From: AP-15 sp963787425
Lineage (GTDB): Bacteria; Pseudomonadota; Alphaproteobacteria; ATCC43930; CGMCC-115725
Length of the DNA stretch: 64,000 nt
Direction: 5' to 3'
Assembly: GCA_963787425.1 (NCBI GenBank)
Contig: CAWBCV010000001.1
Location: forward strand, 1-64,000
The notes beneath the pieces are model-generated. The model was given only the letters and a program-made list of their open reading frames with translations. It did not search any database and was not told the origin of the DNA. Positions 36,639 to 46,157 of the stretch are shown here, in pieces (position 1 is the stretch's first letter; every line of letters begins with the position of its first letter). A program made the position numbers and the translations under genes.

Positions 36639-37742
36639 TTGCCCATAGCTGCGGCTACAAAACAGCGTATTTTCGCGGTCCTGACGGTCATACTTCTCGC
36701 GGGGCCTGCTGCGAGCGCCGCTGATACGCCGGCCTATATGGAGGCGATCTCGGGCCGCGTGACGTCAAGCGCCGCGGACACGGCGACGAAGAACGTCCTG
36801 GCTTTAAATGCTGCCATGTTCGGACTTTACGACGCCGCCGGCCGCGTGTTCCAGAAGAACATCCTCGACCAGCACCCCATCATCCTCGGCCTATTTTCCG
36901 GGGCGGGCGGCCGGTTCATCCTTTACAGGCCGGAAATGAGCCCACTCGAGGCGCCGTCAGTACCAATTGTTTATCAGCTATTGAAATCCGTCGGGCACAG
37001 TGTCATGGCGCTGAGCGAGGTCGTCGCGCCATATTTGGACAACGCGGCGAACCAGTCCTGGCGAGGGCCACTGCTGGCCTATCGCAGCCAGATGGAGACG
37101 GCTCTCGATACGCTGGAGGCAACCGACATGCCGGCGGATTGGCGGGTGAACAGTCGCAGATTGCTGCAGAACAATGTCGCGTTCATGGACGCGTGCACCG
37201 AGAGAGGCACGATATCAACGGCAGATCTGCAGAGTTTCGCCCATCAGCAGGCCCCACTTCTGAAAATGAATATCGCCTGGGCGGCCGAGACCCAGGTCGA
37301 CCATTGGATGGGGGTGATCTCCGGGTGGAAGAAGCTGCTCGGCGACAACTGGGACAAGGCGTACGCGGCCAGCAACACGATCTACGTCGCGCGCCAGAAT
37401 AATGTGCTGTTCAGTGTTCTCGCTCAGTTTTTTGGCCCCGACGCGATCAACAGCAGGCTGATGCTGATCGAGACGATCTCCTTCACCACTACGCCGGAAG
37501 ACATGCTCGAAGCGATGACCCGGATCATCGCCGACCGTTCGGTGGGCGCAGTGTTCTTCGGCAACTACTATCTGATGGACTACGAGCTGATGGGCGGGGA
37601 TGCACGGAAGGCAATCGCCGCGCAGAGCGCGAAATACGACCTGAAGCCATTCCTGCCGCCGGCGGTGCCCTTCGGCTCTCATCAATGGCCGACCCTGATC
37701 ACCCCTGGCGCCGGCCCCGCCGCACTGGACGATCTGCCATAA
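36639..37742 (+). CDS. Exported protein of unknown function heading the molybdenum-hydroxylase module
   Basis: A 367-residue, mostly helical protein with a clear signal peptide (residues 1-27; core IFAVLTVILLAGPAASAA, cleavage near ASAAD). No catalytic motif is evident. It starts with TTG at 36639, which is favoured because CTGGAGGC lies 5-10 bases upstream and gives a complete leader. Downstream, the FAD-subunit gene begins after 12 bases, so this periplasmic or secreted protein is the first gene of the operon. Its repeated helices (MSPLEAPSVPIVYQLLKSVG, MTRIIADRSVGAVFFGNYYL) suggest a helical bundle, possibly a carrier or chaperone for the enzyme's substrate; this is inference. Confidence 0.8.
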   Translation: MPIAAATKQRIFAVLTVILLAGPAASAADTPAYMEAISGRVTSSAADTATKNVLALNAAMFGLYDAAGRVFQKNILDQHPIILGLFSGAGGRFILYRPEMSPLEAPSVPIVYQLLKSVGHSVMALSEVVAPYLDNAANQSWRGPLLAYRSQMETALDTLEATDMPADWRVNSRRLLQNNVAFMDACTERGTISTADLQSFAHQQAPLLKMNIAWAAETQVDHWMGVISGWKKLLGDNWDKAYAASNTIYVARQNNVLFSVLAQFFGPDAINSRLMLIETISFTTTPEDMLEAMTRIIADRSVGAVFFGNYYLMDYELMGGDARKAIAAQSAKYDLKPFLPPAVPFGSHQWPTLITPGAGPAALDDLP

Positions 37743-37754
37743 ACGGTTTGGAAG

Positions 37755-38589
37755 ATGAACCTCAACACCATCACCGCGCTGCGCCATCCTTCCCTGGCGA
37801 CCGAGATCGCGGAGTGGCGCAACGGCTTTGCCTGGCTCGCCGGCGGCACATGGCTGTTCTCCGAGCCGCAACCTGAGACCGACACGCTGATCGATCTCGG
37901 CCACCTCGGCTGGCCGGCACTGGAGGCCTCGCCCGCAGGAACTCGACATCGGTGCAACTTGCCGCATCGCCGAGCTCTATCGCTTCGAGGCGCAGCGGGA
38001 ATGGATCGCCGCTCCGATGATGCGCGCCTGCTGCAACGCCCTTCTCGCTTCGTTCAAGATCTGGAACGCAGCCACCGTCGGCGGCAATATCTGCATGTCG
38101 CTTCCGGCCGGGGCGATGATCTCGCTGGTTGTCGCCCTTGAGGGACGCTGCACGCTATGGCCGCGTGACGGAGCCTCGCGCGAGGTGCTGGCGGTCGATT
38201 TCGTCACCGGCAACCACACCAATGTTCTGCGCCCCGGCGAATTACTGCGCAAGGTCCACCTGCCGGCTTCGGCACTGATGAAGCGGGCCACGTTCCGCCA
38301 GGCCTCTCTTACCAAGCTCGGCCGCTCCGCCGCCCTGCTGCTCGGCACCAGCGATCCGTCGCGGCGCGACCTGTTGCTCACGATCAGTGCGGCAACCCCC
38401 CGCCCGGTGCAGCTCGGGTTTGACGAAATCCCATCCGCTGAAGCACTGCGGCAAACGATCGACTCCCGAATTCCAGCAGACGGCTATTTCGCCGATGTTC
38501 ACGGCAGCGCCACCTACAAGCGCCACCTGACATTCCACTTCGCGGAACAGATCCGCGCCGAGTTGGCGCGGGCGGGAACCAGGGCATGA
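37755..38589 (+). pseudogene. FAD-binding subunit of a molybdenum hydroxylase (CoxM type), frameshifted
   Basis: The first about 62 codons (ITALRHPSLATEIAEW, then FAWLAGGTWLFSE as the AGGT FAD-contact motif and LIDLGHLGW) are in one frame. Near 37940 the gene shifts: ASPAG is followed in another frame by ELDIGATCRIAELYRFEAQR, then NAATVGGNICMSLPAGAMIS with the second FAD motif TVGGN. The rest, to TGA 38587-38589, reads as an intact CO-dehydrogenase-type flavoprotein C-terminal domain. One indel separates it from a normal about 278-residue subunit. It passes electrons from the FeS clusters to FAD and an acceptor. The stop overlaps the next gene as ATGA. Confidence 0.87.
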
Positions 38590-41327
38590 ACGACATCGCG
38601 CGCTCGACCAACCAGACCGCCGGCACACTCGACTTCAGCGTCAATCAACAACGGTTCGAAGCCCGGCCGGACCCCGGCCAGTGCCTGCGCACCTTCTTGC
38701 GCGAGCACGGCTGCCTCGGCGTCAAAAAGGGCTGCGATGCCGGCGATTGCGGCGCCTGCACCGTCTGGATCGAAGGAACCCCGGTGCATTCCTGCCTGAT
38801 GCCCGCGTTCCGCGCCACCGGCCAGGAAGTGACGACAATCGAGGGGTTGGCCGCGAACCACGAGCTGCACCCGATCCAGCGGGCGTTTTTGGATGCGCAG
38901 GCATTCCAATGCGGCTTCTGTACTGCCGGCATGGTCATGACCGCCGCTGCCCTGGATGCCGTTCAGCGCACCGACCTTCCGCACGCCCTCAAGGGAAATC
39001 TTTGCCGCTGTACCGGCTACCGCGCCATCGCCGATGCGCTCGCGGGGGTGCGCTCCGCGGAGGAGGACGTGGCCGACCGGGCCTGCGGGGCGAATCTGCG
39101 CAACCCCTTCGCCGAGGCGATCGTCACCGGGCAAGCCCGTTACACGATGGACGTCGCGATGCAAGGGCTGCTGCACCTCAAAGTGCTGCGGTCACCGCAT
39201 GCGCACGCGCGAATTCTCCGCGTCGGGCGCGAGCAGGCAGACTCCGTGCCGGGCGTTGTCGCCATCTTCACTTGGGAAGACGTGCCGCGACGCCTCTACA
39301 GCACCGCCACTCATGAAGATCACCTGGTTGATCCCGACGACACCTACGTACTCGACCATGTGGTCCGCTTTGTAGGGCAGCGCGTCGCTGCGGTTGTCGC
39401 AGAAACCGAGGCCGCGGCCGAAGCCGCCTGCCGATTGATCGAGGTGGAGTACGAAATTCTGCCCGCCGTGTTCGACCCGGAGGCCGCGATGCGTCCGGAA
39501 GCGCCGTTGCTGCACGACAAGGGGATCACCGCGTACGGAAATGTGTACGTCGATATCCACGGCGAGGTCGGCAAAACGGCGGAGGGTTTCGCCGCTGCCG
39601 ATGTCGTGCATGAGGGCGTCTATTCAACCTCCCGCGTGCAGCACGTGCATCTCGAAACGCACGGTTCGATCGCCTGGACCGAGCCGGACGGGCGTGTTCA
39701 TGTCCGCACCAGCTCGCAGGCTCCGTTCATTGCCCAGCAGAAGCTCTGCCACATCTTTGGTCTGCGCCCGCGCGACGTGCATGTGTTCACCGAGCGGGTC
39801 GGCGGCGGATTTGGCGGCAAGCAGGAGATGCTGACCGAAGATCTCTGTGTGCTCGCCGCGCTCAAGACCGGACGGCCGGTGAAGTGGGAATTCACCCGAG
39901 AGGAGCAGTTCATCGGCGCCACGACGCGACACCCGATGACCACGAAGGTACGGCTCGGCGCGCGTCGCGACGGTACTCTAACGGCGATTGATGTCAGGGT
40001 CGTCTCAAATACGGGTGCGTATGGAGGTCACGGTGGTGAAACGCTGGCGGCGGCGCTTGCCGGGCCGCTCGCGGCCTATCGTTGCCCGAACAAGAAATCC
40101 GATGGCTATGCCGTCTACACCAACATGCTCCCGGCCGGTGGCTTCCGCGGCTACGGCTCCTCACAAACAACTTTCGCCATCGAATGCGCGATCGACGATC
40201 TAGCGAAAAACCTCGGGTTCGACCCATTCGAGATACGCCGGCGCAATATGATTCGCCCCGACGACTGGATCGGATCGATTTGGGGCGACCCGTCGGATGT
40301 CGATTTTGGCAGCTACGGGCTCGACCAGTGCATGGACCTCGTCGAACGCGCCCTCAAAAGCGGGCGCGGCATGCCCAAGCCCGAAGGCGAGGAGTGGGTG
40401 GAGGGAACCGGTTCTGCGCTCGCCATGCTGGAATGCGGACCGCCGACCGAGCACCGTTCGGGCGCCGAGATGCACCTGCTGGCGGATGGCCGCTATCATC
40501 TGGCGGTCGGGTCGACGGAAATGGGCAACGGCTCTGTCACCTCGCATCGGCAAATAGCTGCCGAGGTGTTGGGGACGCGGGCCGGGCGCTTCGACATCGT
40601 CAATGCCGACACCGACCTGACGCCGTATGACACCGGCACCTTCGCGAGCACCGGCACGGTGGTTGCCGGTCAAGCGGTGGCGCTGACGGCGGCGGCACTT
40701 CGGGAAAACATCCGCGAATACGCCGCCCGCCACATGGGGGTGCCCCTAGCGGAGTGCCGCCTTGTCGATGACGAAGTGATCTGCGGCGCGCGGCGGATGC
40801 TGCTCTCCGAGCTGCATGCCGTAGGCTCCCGCAAACAGCATCGCTTTGAGGCGCGGCGCAAATCCTACCTTTCTCCGCGCACCGTTGCCTTCAATGTGCA
40901 TGGGGTTCGCGTCGCCGTGAACCGCATTACCGCCGAGATCCGCATCCTGCACAGTGTGCATGCGGCAGATATCGGCCGGCTGATCAACCCGATGCAGTGC
41001 CGCGGGCAAATTGATGGCGCGATCGCCATGGGCTTCGGCTGGGCATTGACTGAGAACATGGTGCATGGACCGGACGGCGCGATGGTTAACCCCAGCTTGC
41101 GCAACTATCGGATCCCCGCCTTCGCCGATGTGCCGCCGAGCGAGGTGTTCTTTGCGGACACCTACGATCGCATCGGTCCGCTTGGCGCCAAATCGCAGGG
41201 CGAATGCGCCATAAATCCGGTCGCGCCGGCCATCGCCAATGCCGTCGCCAATGCCACCGGCATCCGTTTCGCGCACCTGCCGCTGACACCGGATCGCATC
41301 TTCGCCGCGCTCTCGCCGCAGCCGTGA
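38586..41327 (+). CDS. Molybdenum hydroxylase with fused 2Fe-2S and molybdopterin domains
   Basis: The 913-residue protein joins a small iron-sulfur subunit to the large catalytic subunit. Residues 1-150 hold two 2Fe-2S clusters: Cys50, Cys55, Cys58 and Cys70 (plant type), then Cys109, Cys112, Cys140 and Cys142. From about 170 the aldehyde/xanthine-dehydrogenase Mo domain follows with GGGFGGKQEM near 404, GGFRGYGSSQ near 518 and the GAKSQGECAINP catalytic-Glu motif near 875. Fusion without an internal FAD domain is as in aldehyde oxidoreductase (Mop); here a separate FAD subunit is encoded just upstream. It hydroxylates an aldehyde or N-heterocycle; the substrate cannot be read from sequence. 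Confidence 0.93.
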   Translation: MNDIARSTNQTAGTLDFSVNQQRFEARPDPGQCLRTFLREHGCLGVKKGCDAGDCGACTVWIEGTPVHSCLMPAFRATGQEVTTIEGLAANHELHPIQRAFLDAQAFQCGFCTAGMVMTAAALDAVQRTDLPHALKGNLCRCTGYRAIADALAGVRSAEEDVADRACGANLRNPFAEAIVTGQARYTMDVAMQGLLHLKVLRSPHAHARILRVGREQADSVPGVVAIFTWEDVPRRLYSTATHEDHLVDPDDTYVLDHVVRFVGQRVAAVVAETEAAAEAACRLIEVEYEILPAVFDPEAAMRPEAPLLHDKGITAYGNVYVDIHGEVGKTAEGFAAADVVHEGVYSTSRVQHVHLETHGSIAWTEPDGRVHVRTSSQAPFIAQQKLCHIFGLRPRDVHVFTERVGGGFGGKQEMLTEDLCVLAALKTGRPVKWEFTREEQFIGATTRHPMTTKVRLGARRDGTLTAIDVRVVSNTGAYGGHGGETLAAALAGPLAAYRCPNKKSDGYAVYTNMLPAGGFRGYGSSQTTFAIECAIDDLAKNLGFDPFEIRRRNMIRPDDWIGSIWGDPSDVDFGSYGLDQCMDLVERALKSGRGMPKPEGEEWVEGTGSALAMLECGPPTEHRSGAEMHLLADGRYHLAVGSTEMGNGSVTSHRQIAAEVLGTRAGRFDIVNADTDLTPYDTGTFASTGTVVAGQAVALTAAALRENIREYAARHMGVPLAECRLVDDEVICGARRMLLSELHAVGSRKQHRFEARRKSYLSPRTVAFNVHGVRVAVNRITAEIRILHSVHAADIGRLINPMQCRGQIDGAIAMGFGWALTENMVHGPDGAMVNPSLRNYRIPAFADVPPSEVFFADTYDRIGPLGAKSQGECAINPVAPAIANAVANATGIRFAHLPLTPDRIFAALSPQP

Positions 41328-42286
41328 ACGACCACGCACCGTCGCCCGCCTCGGCGGTAACCCTCGTCACGCAGACCCGCGTTCGCGAGGGCGTCGCCGA
41401 GGAATTTGGCCGCTGGCAGAGCGAAATCAGCGCTGCGGCGGCAGAGTTTCCCGGCTTTATCACACAAAGCGTGTTGCCGCCCAACCCGCCCTTGCAGGTC
41501 GATTGGGTGATCCAGCAGCGCTTCGCGAGCGTCGAGGATGCGTCCGCCTGGCTGCGCTCCGCGAGACGGTCGCGACTGCTGGATGTAGCGCAGCCGATGC
41601 TCGCCGGGCACGATGATGTACATCTGGTGCGCGACAGCGCCGCAGGCGTGCAGCCGGCGCCGGTTTCTGCGGTGATCTCATCGCGCGTCAAGCTCGGCCA
41701 GGAATCGGCCTTCCGCGCCTGGGAGCAGCGCATCGCCAGCGCCCAGGCCAGATCACCCGGTTTTCAGGGCTATCGGTTCGAGCCGCCGATCCCGGGGGTG
41801 CAGGACGACTGGCTGGCGATCCTGCGCTTTGACAGCGAGCGCAATCTGCAGGCCTGGCTCGATTCGCCAGAGCGGAAAAAGCTGCTGCAGGAAGCGACGC
41901 CTTTTCTCGAAGAGTTTCACGCCCGCGTGGTGCGCAGCGGTTTCGAGCAGTGGTTCCCCACGGCCGCAGACGGGACTTCGGCGCCGGCTTGGAAGCAGAA
42001 CATGATCGTTCTGCTGCTGCTCTACCCGGTGGTGTTCCTGTTCGGTCTCTGGGTGCAGACGCCGCTCTTGATCGGAAAAACCGGGCTGCCGTTCTGGCTC
42101 GCGCTGTTCATCGGCAATGTCGTCAGCGTGATATTGCTCAACTGGCTGGTACCACTGGCGAGCCGCGGCTTCGGCTGGTGGCTGTCGCCGGCACGCGAGG
42201 CGGACGGGCGTAACAACCTCGCAGGCGCAGCACTGGTCGTACTGCTTTACGCGGCGTGGCTAATCCTGTTTTCGAGGCTCGCTTAG
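41324..42286 (+). CDS. Tandem ABM-domain protein with C-terminal membrane helices (COG3224-like)
   Basis: A GTG at 41324 overlapping the previous TGA gives 320 residues. Two dimeric alpha-beta barrel (antibiotic biosynthesis monooxygenase) repeats occur: TLVTQTRVREGVAEEFGRWQ near 14 with PGFITQSVLPP, and SAVISSRVKLGQESAFRAWE near 112 with PGFQGYRFEPP. Three transmembrane helices follow at about 229-249, 256-279 and 297-318. Such proteins are cofactor-free or haem-dependent oxygenases or binding barrels; membrane anchoring places it near the export/uptake partners. Translational coupling to the Mo enzyme suggests action on the same substrate or product. Confidence 0.85.
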   Translation: MNDHAPSPASAVTLVTQTRVREGVAEEFGRWQSEISAAAAEFPGFITQSVLPPNPPLQVDWVIQQRFASVEDASAWLRSARRSRLLDVAQPMLAGHDDVHLVRDSAAGVQPAPVSAVISSRVKLGQESAFRAWEQRIASAQARSPGFQGYRFEPPIPGVQDDWLAILRFDSERNLQAWLDSPERKKLLQEATPFLEEFHARVVRSGFEQWFPTAADGTSAPAWKQNMIVLLLLYPVVFLFGLWVQTPLLIGKTGLPFWLALFIGNVVSVILLNWLVPLASRGFGWWLSPAREADGRNNLAGAALVVLLYAAWLILFSRLA

Positions 42287-42313
42287 GGAAGGGCGCACCT
42301 GCGAGGACCTTGG

Positions 42314-43627
42314 GTGCGTAGACGTATCGATTTCCGCGAGCTGTTGTTGCTGGCGGCCCTCTTCGCCGGACTTGCTCACCCGGCGCGCGCGCAAACCGCG
42401 CCCGACGCGGACGCGGCAAGTTCGGCAATCGCAGGCAATCCCGGCGCAGTTAACATCGCAGCCGGGACCGGCGATCTCGGGCGGGTGCTGGGCCTCGAAC
42501 CGGAACGCGGCCTCCGCTTGGGCGGGGTGCTGGTTAGCAATGGCAACTATCTGATTTCCGGCGGCAATGCTCCGGGAACCACAAGTTTCAACAATCTGCT
42601 GCTAGCGGATCTCCAAGCAGATCTGGACCGGCTCGCGCATATTCCGGGCGCGAGCTTTGGTACCGCTATGCTGCGTTTCGATGGCCAGCCGACCAATCAA
42701 CGAGCGGGCATCGTGACCGGCTACAACGGCCTGACCGGCGCGGCGCCACTGGACCGGACGGAACTTTACGAACTCTGGTGGCGGCAATCCTTTTTCTCAG
42801 ATCAGCTTGTGGTGCGGATCGGAAAGACCGTTCCGACTTATGACTTCGGAAATGTCGTCCGGCCGGTTCCCGTACAAGATTTATCGCTGCAAATCCCGGC
42901 GGTGAGCGGTCTTCTCTACACGCCGTTGTTTGTGAACCCGACGATCCTCGGGGCACTCCCCGGCTATTACAATTCGGCCTATGGGGTCACTGCCACCATC
43001 GCGCCGATCCGCCGCCTCTACACCTCCCTGGGAGCTTACGATGGTAACGGCGCGCGCGGCGAGCAGACCGGCTTGCAAGCGGCGCCCACCTTCAACGCCT
43101 ACCGGTTTCAGATCGCCGAGACCGGTACCGCCTGGCTGCTCGGCCCGGAAAATCTGCCGGGCGCCTTTGCCATCGGCGGCTGGAACCAGACAGGGACGCT
43201 AACACTGTCGACGCCGCAAAGCACGATCACGCAGAACGGGACCCATGGCATTTACGCGTTTGCGTCGCAGCGGTTGTGGCGCGCCAACGGGGATGGCGAT
43301 GCGCGCGGCGCGTCCGGATTTGTGCAATTGGGCGCCAACAACTCGCGGACAATGATCGCGACCCGATATATCGGGCTCGGCGTTACCGCGTTCGGCGTCG
43401 TTCCCGGCCGCCCGTCGGATTCGCTCGGTGCCGGATTTGCCTGGTCAGGCCTGAACCGCGCCGGCGGCCATCGTTCGGACGAAGCATTGGTGCAGGTTTA
43501 TGACCAGATTCAGGTCTTCGGCCCCATCTATTTGCAACCCACGCTGACAATATCCCCAAACCCGGGAGATAAAGCCGCCCACGCGCCCGCTGTTGCATTC
43601 ACGCTGCAGTCCACGGTGCTGTTCTGA
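42314..43627 (+). CDS. OprB-family carbohydrate-selective porin
   Basis: The 437-residue product has a signal peptide (residues 1-26, core LLLLAALFAGLAHPARAQ) and a beta-strand-rich body ending in a terminal Phe (STVLF), required by the outer-membrane insertion machinery. Landmarks match OprB: LRLGGVLVSNGNYLISGG near the start, YELWWRQSFFSDQLVVRIGK near 151, and the late DRLGAGFAWSG-type strand with YDQIQVFGPIYLQPTLTISP. It starts with GTG at 42314, after GCGAGGACC. It lets sugars or other small polar compounds cross the outer membrane, probably the substrate of the oxidase module encoded upstream. Confidence 0.9.
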   Translation: MRRRIDFRELLLLAALFAGLAHPARAQTAPDADAASSAIAGNPGAVNIAAGTGDLGRVLGLEPERGLRLGGVLVSNGNYLISGGNAPGTTSFNNLLLADLQADLDRLAHIPGASFGTAMLRFDGQPTNQRAGIVTGYNGLTGAAPLDRTELYELWWRQSFFSDQLVVRIGKTVPTYDFGNVVRPVPVQDLSLQIPAVSGLLYTPLFVNPTILGALPGYYNSAYGVTATIAPIRRLYTSLGAYDGNGARGEQTGLQAAPTFNAYRFQIAETGTAWLLGPENLPGAFAIGGWNQTGTLTLSTPQSTITQNGTHGIYAFASQRLWRANGDGDARGASGFVQLGANNSRTMIATRYIGLGVTAFGVVPGRPSDSLGAGFAWSGLNRAGGHRSDEALVQVYDQIQVFGPIYLQPTLTISPNPGDKAAHAPAVAFTLQSTVLF

Positions 43628-43718
43628 TAGTGCCGCAAAGGTTCCGCGTTCACCTTGCACAGCTCTATGAATCCGCTCCTAAGATTTATTTTCTTCCTTT
43701 TGCGGTGAGCTTCGTCAG

Positions 43719-44764
43719 TTATCTAGCGAGGTGGTTGTCAAAGAACCGTGTCAATTCGGCAAAATACTCCTCGGTCTCTGGTGCCCAGGGGTCAGCCTGG
43801 TATTGCCCATGCGATTGACCTTCGAAGACCTGCAGTTCGGCATCTACCCCGGCTGCTCGCATCCTGCGGTGCACACGCACCGTGTTGCTGAGAAACAGAT
43901 CGCGCGTACCCGAGGTCAGGATAGTAGGAGGAAAGCCCTGAAAGTCGCCGTAAACCGGCGAAAGCATCGGGTCCTTGGGATCGTGCCCACTGGCGTAGAG
44001 TTTGGCGGCATCGGCAAGCCAACCGTCATCGCTGACGAGGACGTTGTCCAGCATCTCGTTGGTAAAATAGGTGTCGCCGGTCTTTGTTAAATCCACGGTG
44101 TACCTGGCGCAGTCGCTGCCGGTAGCGGCAGTCCCTTCCTTTTCGGCGCGCAGTACAATCGCCAATGTCATGCCCCCGCCAGGTGGCGTGCCAAAGATTG
44201 CAATATTCTTTGGATTCGTGGTCTTGACGACCTCTTTCCATACAGCGATAGCGTCGTCCAGCGCAGCTGGATAGGGAAATCGGGCGGCATGCGATAGTCT
44301 ACTGAGATCACCTTCATCCCGGAGTAGCCCGCCATCAAAATGGCCTCCCTCGTACCCGACTCTCCCGGAAAGAGCACGTAGCCGCCGCCGTGGACGTGAA
44401 AGAGCAATCGATTGCGGTTTGCCTCCGGGATCGGTTCCGGGGTTACAATGTATGTCCTTACGCCACCTATAACCGTTGGTTCGACCCTCACGCCTAGACG
44501 CTGCCGCAGTTCAGGGAGGGTTGAGACCACTCCATCGGCCAGTCGAGCAACCAGAAGCTTCCATTCCTCTGCAGATTTCGGGTGCTCGTTCCAAATCGGC
44601 GAGAGTGGGCGGCCGATCACCGCCCTCATTGAAGGACTCACGGTGTCAGGGACGGCAACGTCGCGCTCCGGCACGTGTCGAACACTTTGCTCGGCCAGAG
44701 TTTGGCCCGCGCTCAATGCAACCGAAACAGCAGCGATAAGCAAAACAAGGCGTACCGTCTTCAT
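43719..44764 (-). pseudogene. HSL-type alpha/beta-hydrolase (esterase), frameshifted and lacking its Ser nucleophile
   Basis: A secreted esterase gene read on the minus strand from 44764: signal peptide (VRLVLLIAAVSVALSAGQTLA), oxyanion motif LLFHVHGGGYV near residue 120, then a one-base loss near 44275. It resumes as YPAALDDAIAVWKEV and reaches the nucleophile elbow as FGTPPGGGMTLA, where relatives have FGTSTGGG: the Ser codon is now Pro. Two further compensating shifts near 44140-44090 garble a short loop before LTKTGDTYFTNEM. The C-terminal Asp/His region (FEGQSHGQY) is intact to 43719. With the Ser lost as well as frameshifts, decay is real, not just a read error. Confidence 0.85.
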
Positions 44765-44830
44765 CCCCCGTTTACTCCTGGCCGCAAACTCAAGTGCGAC
44801 GAGCGGGTCGTGCAGAACGCGTTTATCGGG

Positions 44831-45292
44831 TTACATCGGCCGGCCGGGCTTGGCCTCGCGCAATGGGGTGCCGCTTTCGGCGAGTTGGCGCAGCAGCGGC
44901 GCGGGGGCCCAGCGCGCGCCATATTGCTGGTGCCAAGCCTGGATCTGGCGATAGACCTCAGCCGCACCGATGCCGTCGGCCCAGTACATCAGCCCGCCGC
45001 GGTAGCGCGGGAAGCCGAAGCCGTTGAGCCACATTACGTCGATGTCGCTGGCGCGGTAGGCCTTGCCTTCTTCGAGGATCTTGCAGGCCTCGTTGACCGA
45101 GGCGAACAACAGCCGGCGCAAGATCTCCTCGTCGGTGAAGGTCCGCTGCTCGACCCCCATCTCGGCCGCCTTTTCCTTGATGATGCGGGCGACTTCGGGA
45201 TCGGGGTGCGGGGTGCGGTCGCCCTTCTCGTACCGAAACCAGCCGGCCTCGTGTTCCGCCTGTTTTATCAGGTCGAGATCAGGCGACACCAA
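44831..45292 (-). pseudogene. Partial duplicate of a 3-hydroxyacyl-CoA dehydrogenase 3' end
   Basis: About 138 codons (45243-44831) encode AGWFRYEKGDRTPHPDPEVA to AESGTPLREAKPGR, nearly identical to the end of the 707-residue enzyme at 48862-50985. The DNA of the two copies is roughly nine-tenths identical by eye, with most differences at third codon positions. The upstream 15 or so codons of this frame are unrelated. It cannot make an enzyme. It is a direct repeat (same strand) of the genuine gene's end, 3.6 kb away, and together they bracket the SIR2-containing accessory block. Confidence 0.85.
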
Positions 45293-46157
45293 ATACCCTC
45301 ATCGAAAATCCCTTACGCCTCTCAGCTGCCGACGCCCGCGACGGTACCTTAAGAATATGGCGATTGCAGGGTTGTTATATTACGTAGAGATTGCGGGATT
45401 GCCGGCTACGTTCGCGTAAGTCCAACCGGTGTTCGATAGGGCGGGTGACATGTACTCGGCGGGGTGGTAGAAAACCAGACGGAAGGCTCGCGGGTCTCTC
45501 TCGTCACCCCGCTTCCGCGACAACGACCGCGGACGCCGGTCGGCGATCCAAATGCGGCCTCTGGATTGCAAATCGTCCGCCGCTTGGCGGCCAGGCGCTA
45601 GTCGACGGCGCCGACACACGCGAACGTCAGATATTTCGCCGATTTTAGGTGGTGCTGTTCGCTTTCAACTCGATAGACGGACCCCCGATCGCTGTAGTGC
45701 TGCTTCCACATGGGATGGAAGATCTGCTCTGCTTCCAATTGCGCGGCGCTTCGCGGCGCGGCGGGGTAGGGCTTCGGCTTCCGGATCCGACCACCGCGCA
45801 GCGAGGCCAGGTCATTGCCGTCGCCGTGGACGAGCTGTCGCGTGCCAGCCGCTGAGTCGGAGGTGCGTTTTTAGCGATACCCCAACCCCCCCGTCCACTC
45901 CCTCAACCAGCAAACAGTCCGGCATCAGCCGCGGCCAGCAATCGGGGGTTATGTAAAGTGTCACCGTAACCCTCCGGCTCGATGGCGGCCCAGAACCGGC
46001 CAAGACGGGAGAATGCCGATGATCGAAAGCGACGGAATGCGCTGCGCTTTTCCGCCCTACCCTGCTGCAAAATGCCGGTCAGTGCGCCGTCCGCGTTACC
46101 ACTTCTTCACCATTGGCGAGGACGCTCTGCCGGGCATTACCGCCTTCAGGATCGCAA
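45293..46157. other. 865 bases without a supported gene; left border of the accessory block
   Basis: Short frames only. A minus-strand frame near 45380-45480 (FYHPAEYMSPALSNTGW) has protein-like composition and may be a fossil. Around 45950-46020 the sequence GTAAAGTGTCACCGTAA followed by a GGCGGCCCAGAACCGGCC stretch looks like an insertion-sequence end. No RNA gene seen. The promoter of the SIR2 gene should lie in the last 100 bases. Confidence 0.5.
45953..45969. repeat. Left imperfect inverted repeat of the accessory block
   Basis: GTAAAGTGTCACCGTAA; its reverse complement TTACGGTGACACTTTAC differs by one gap and one mismatch from TTACGGGTGACAGTTTAC, present twice at 48578-48618. The two ends point inward and enclose about 2.65 kb including the SIR2-like gene. 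Confidence 0.55.
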
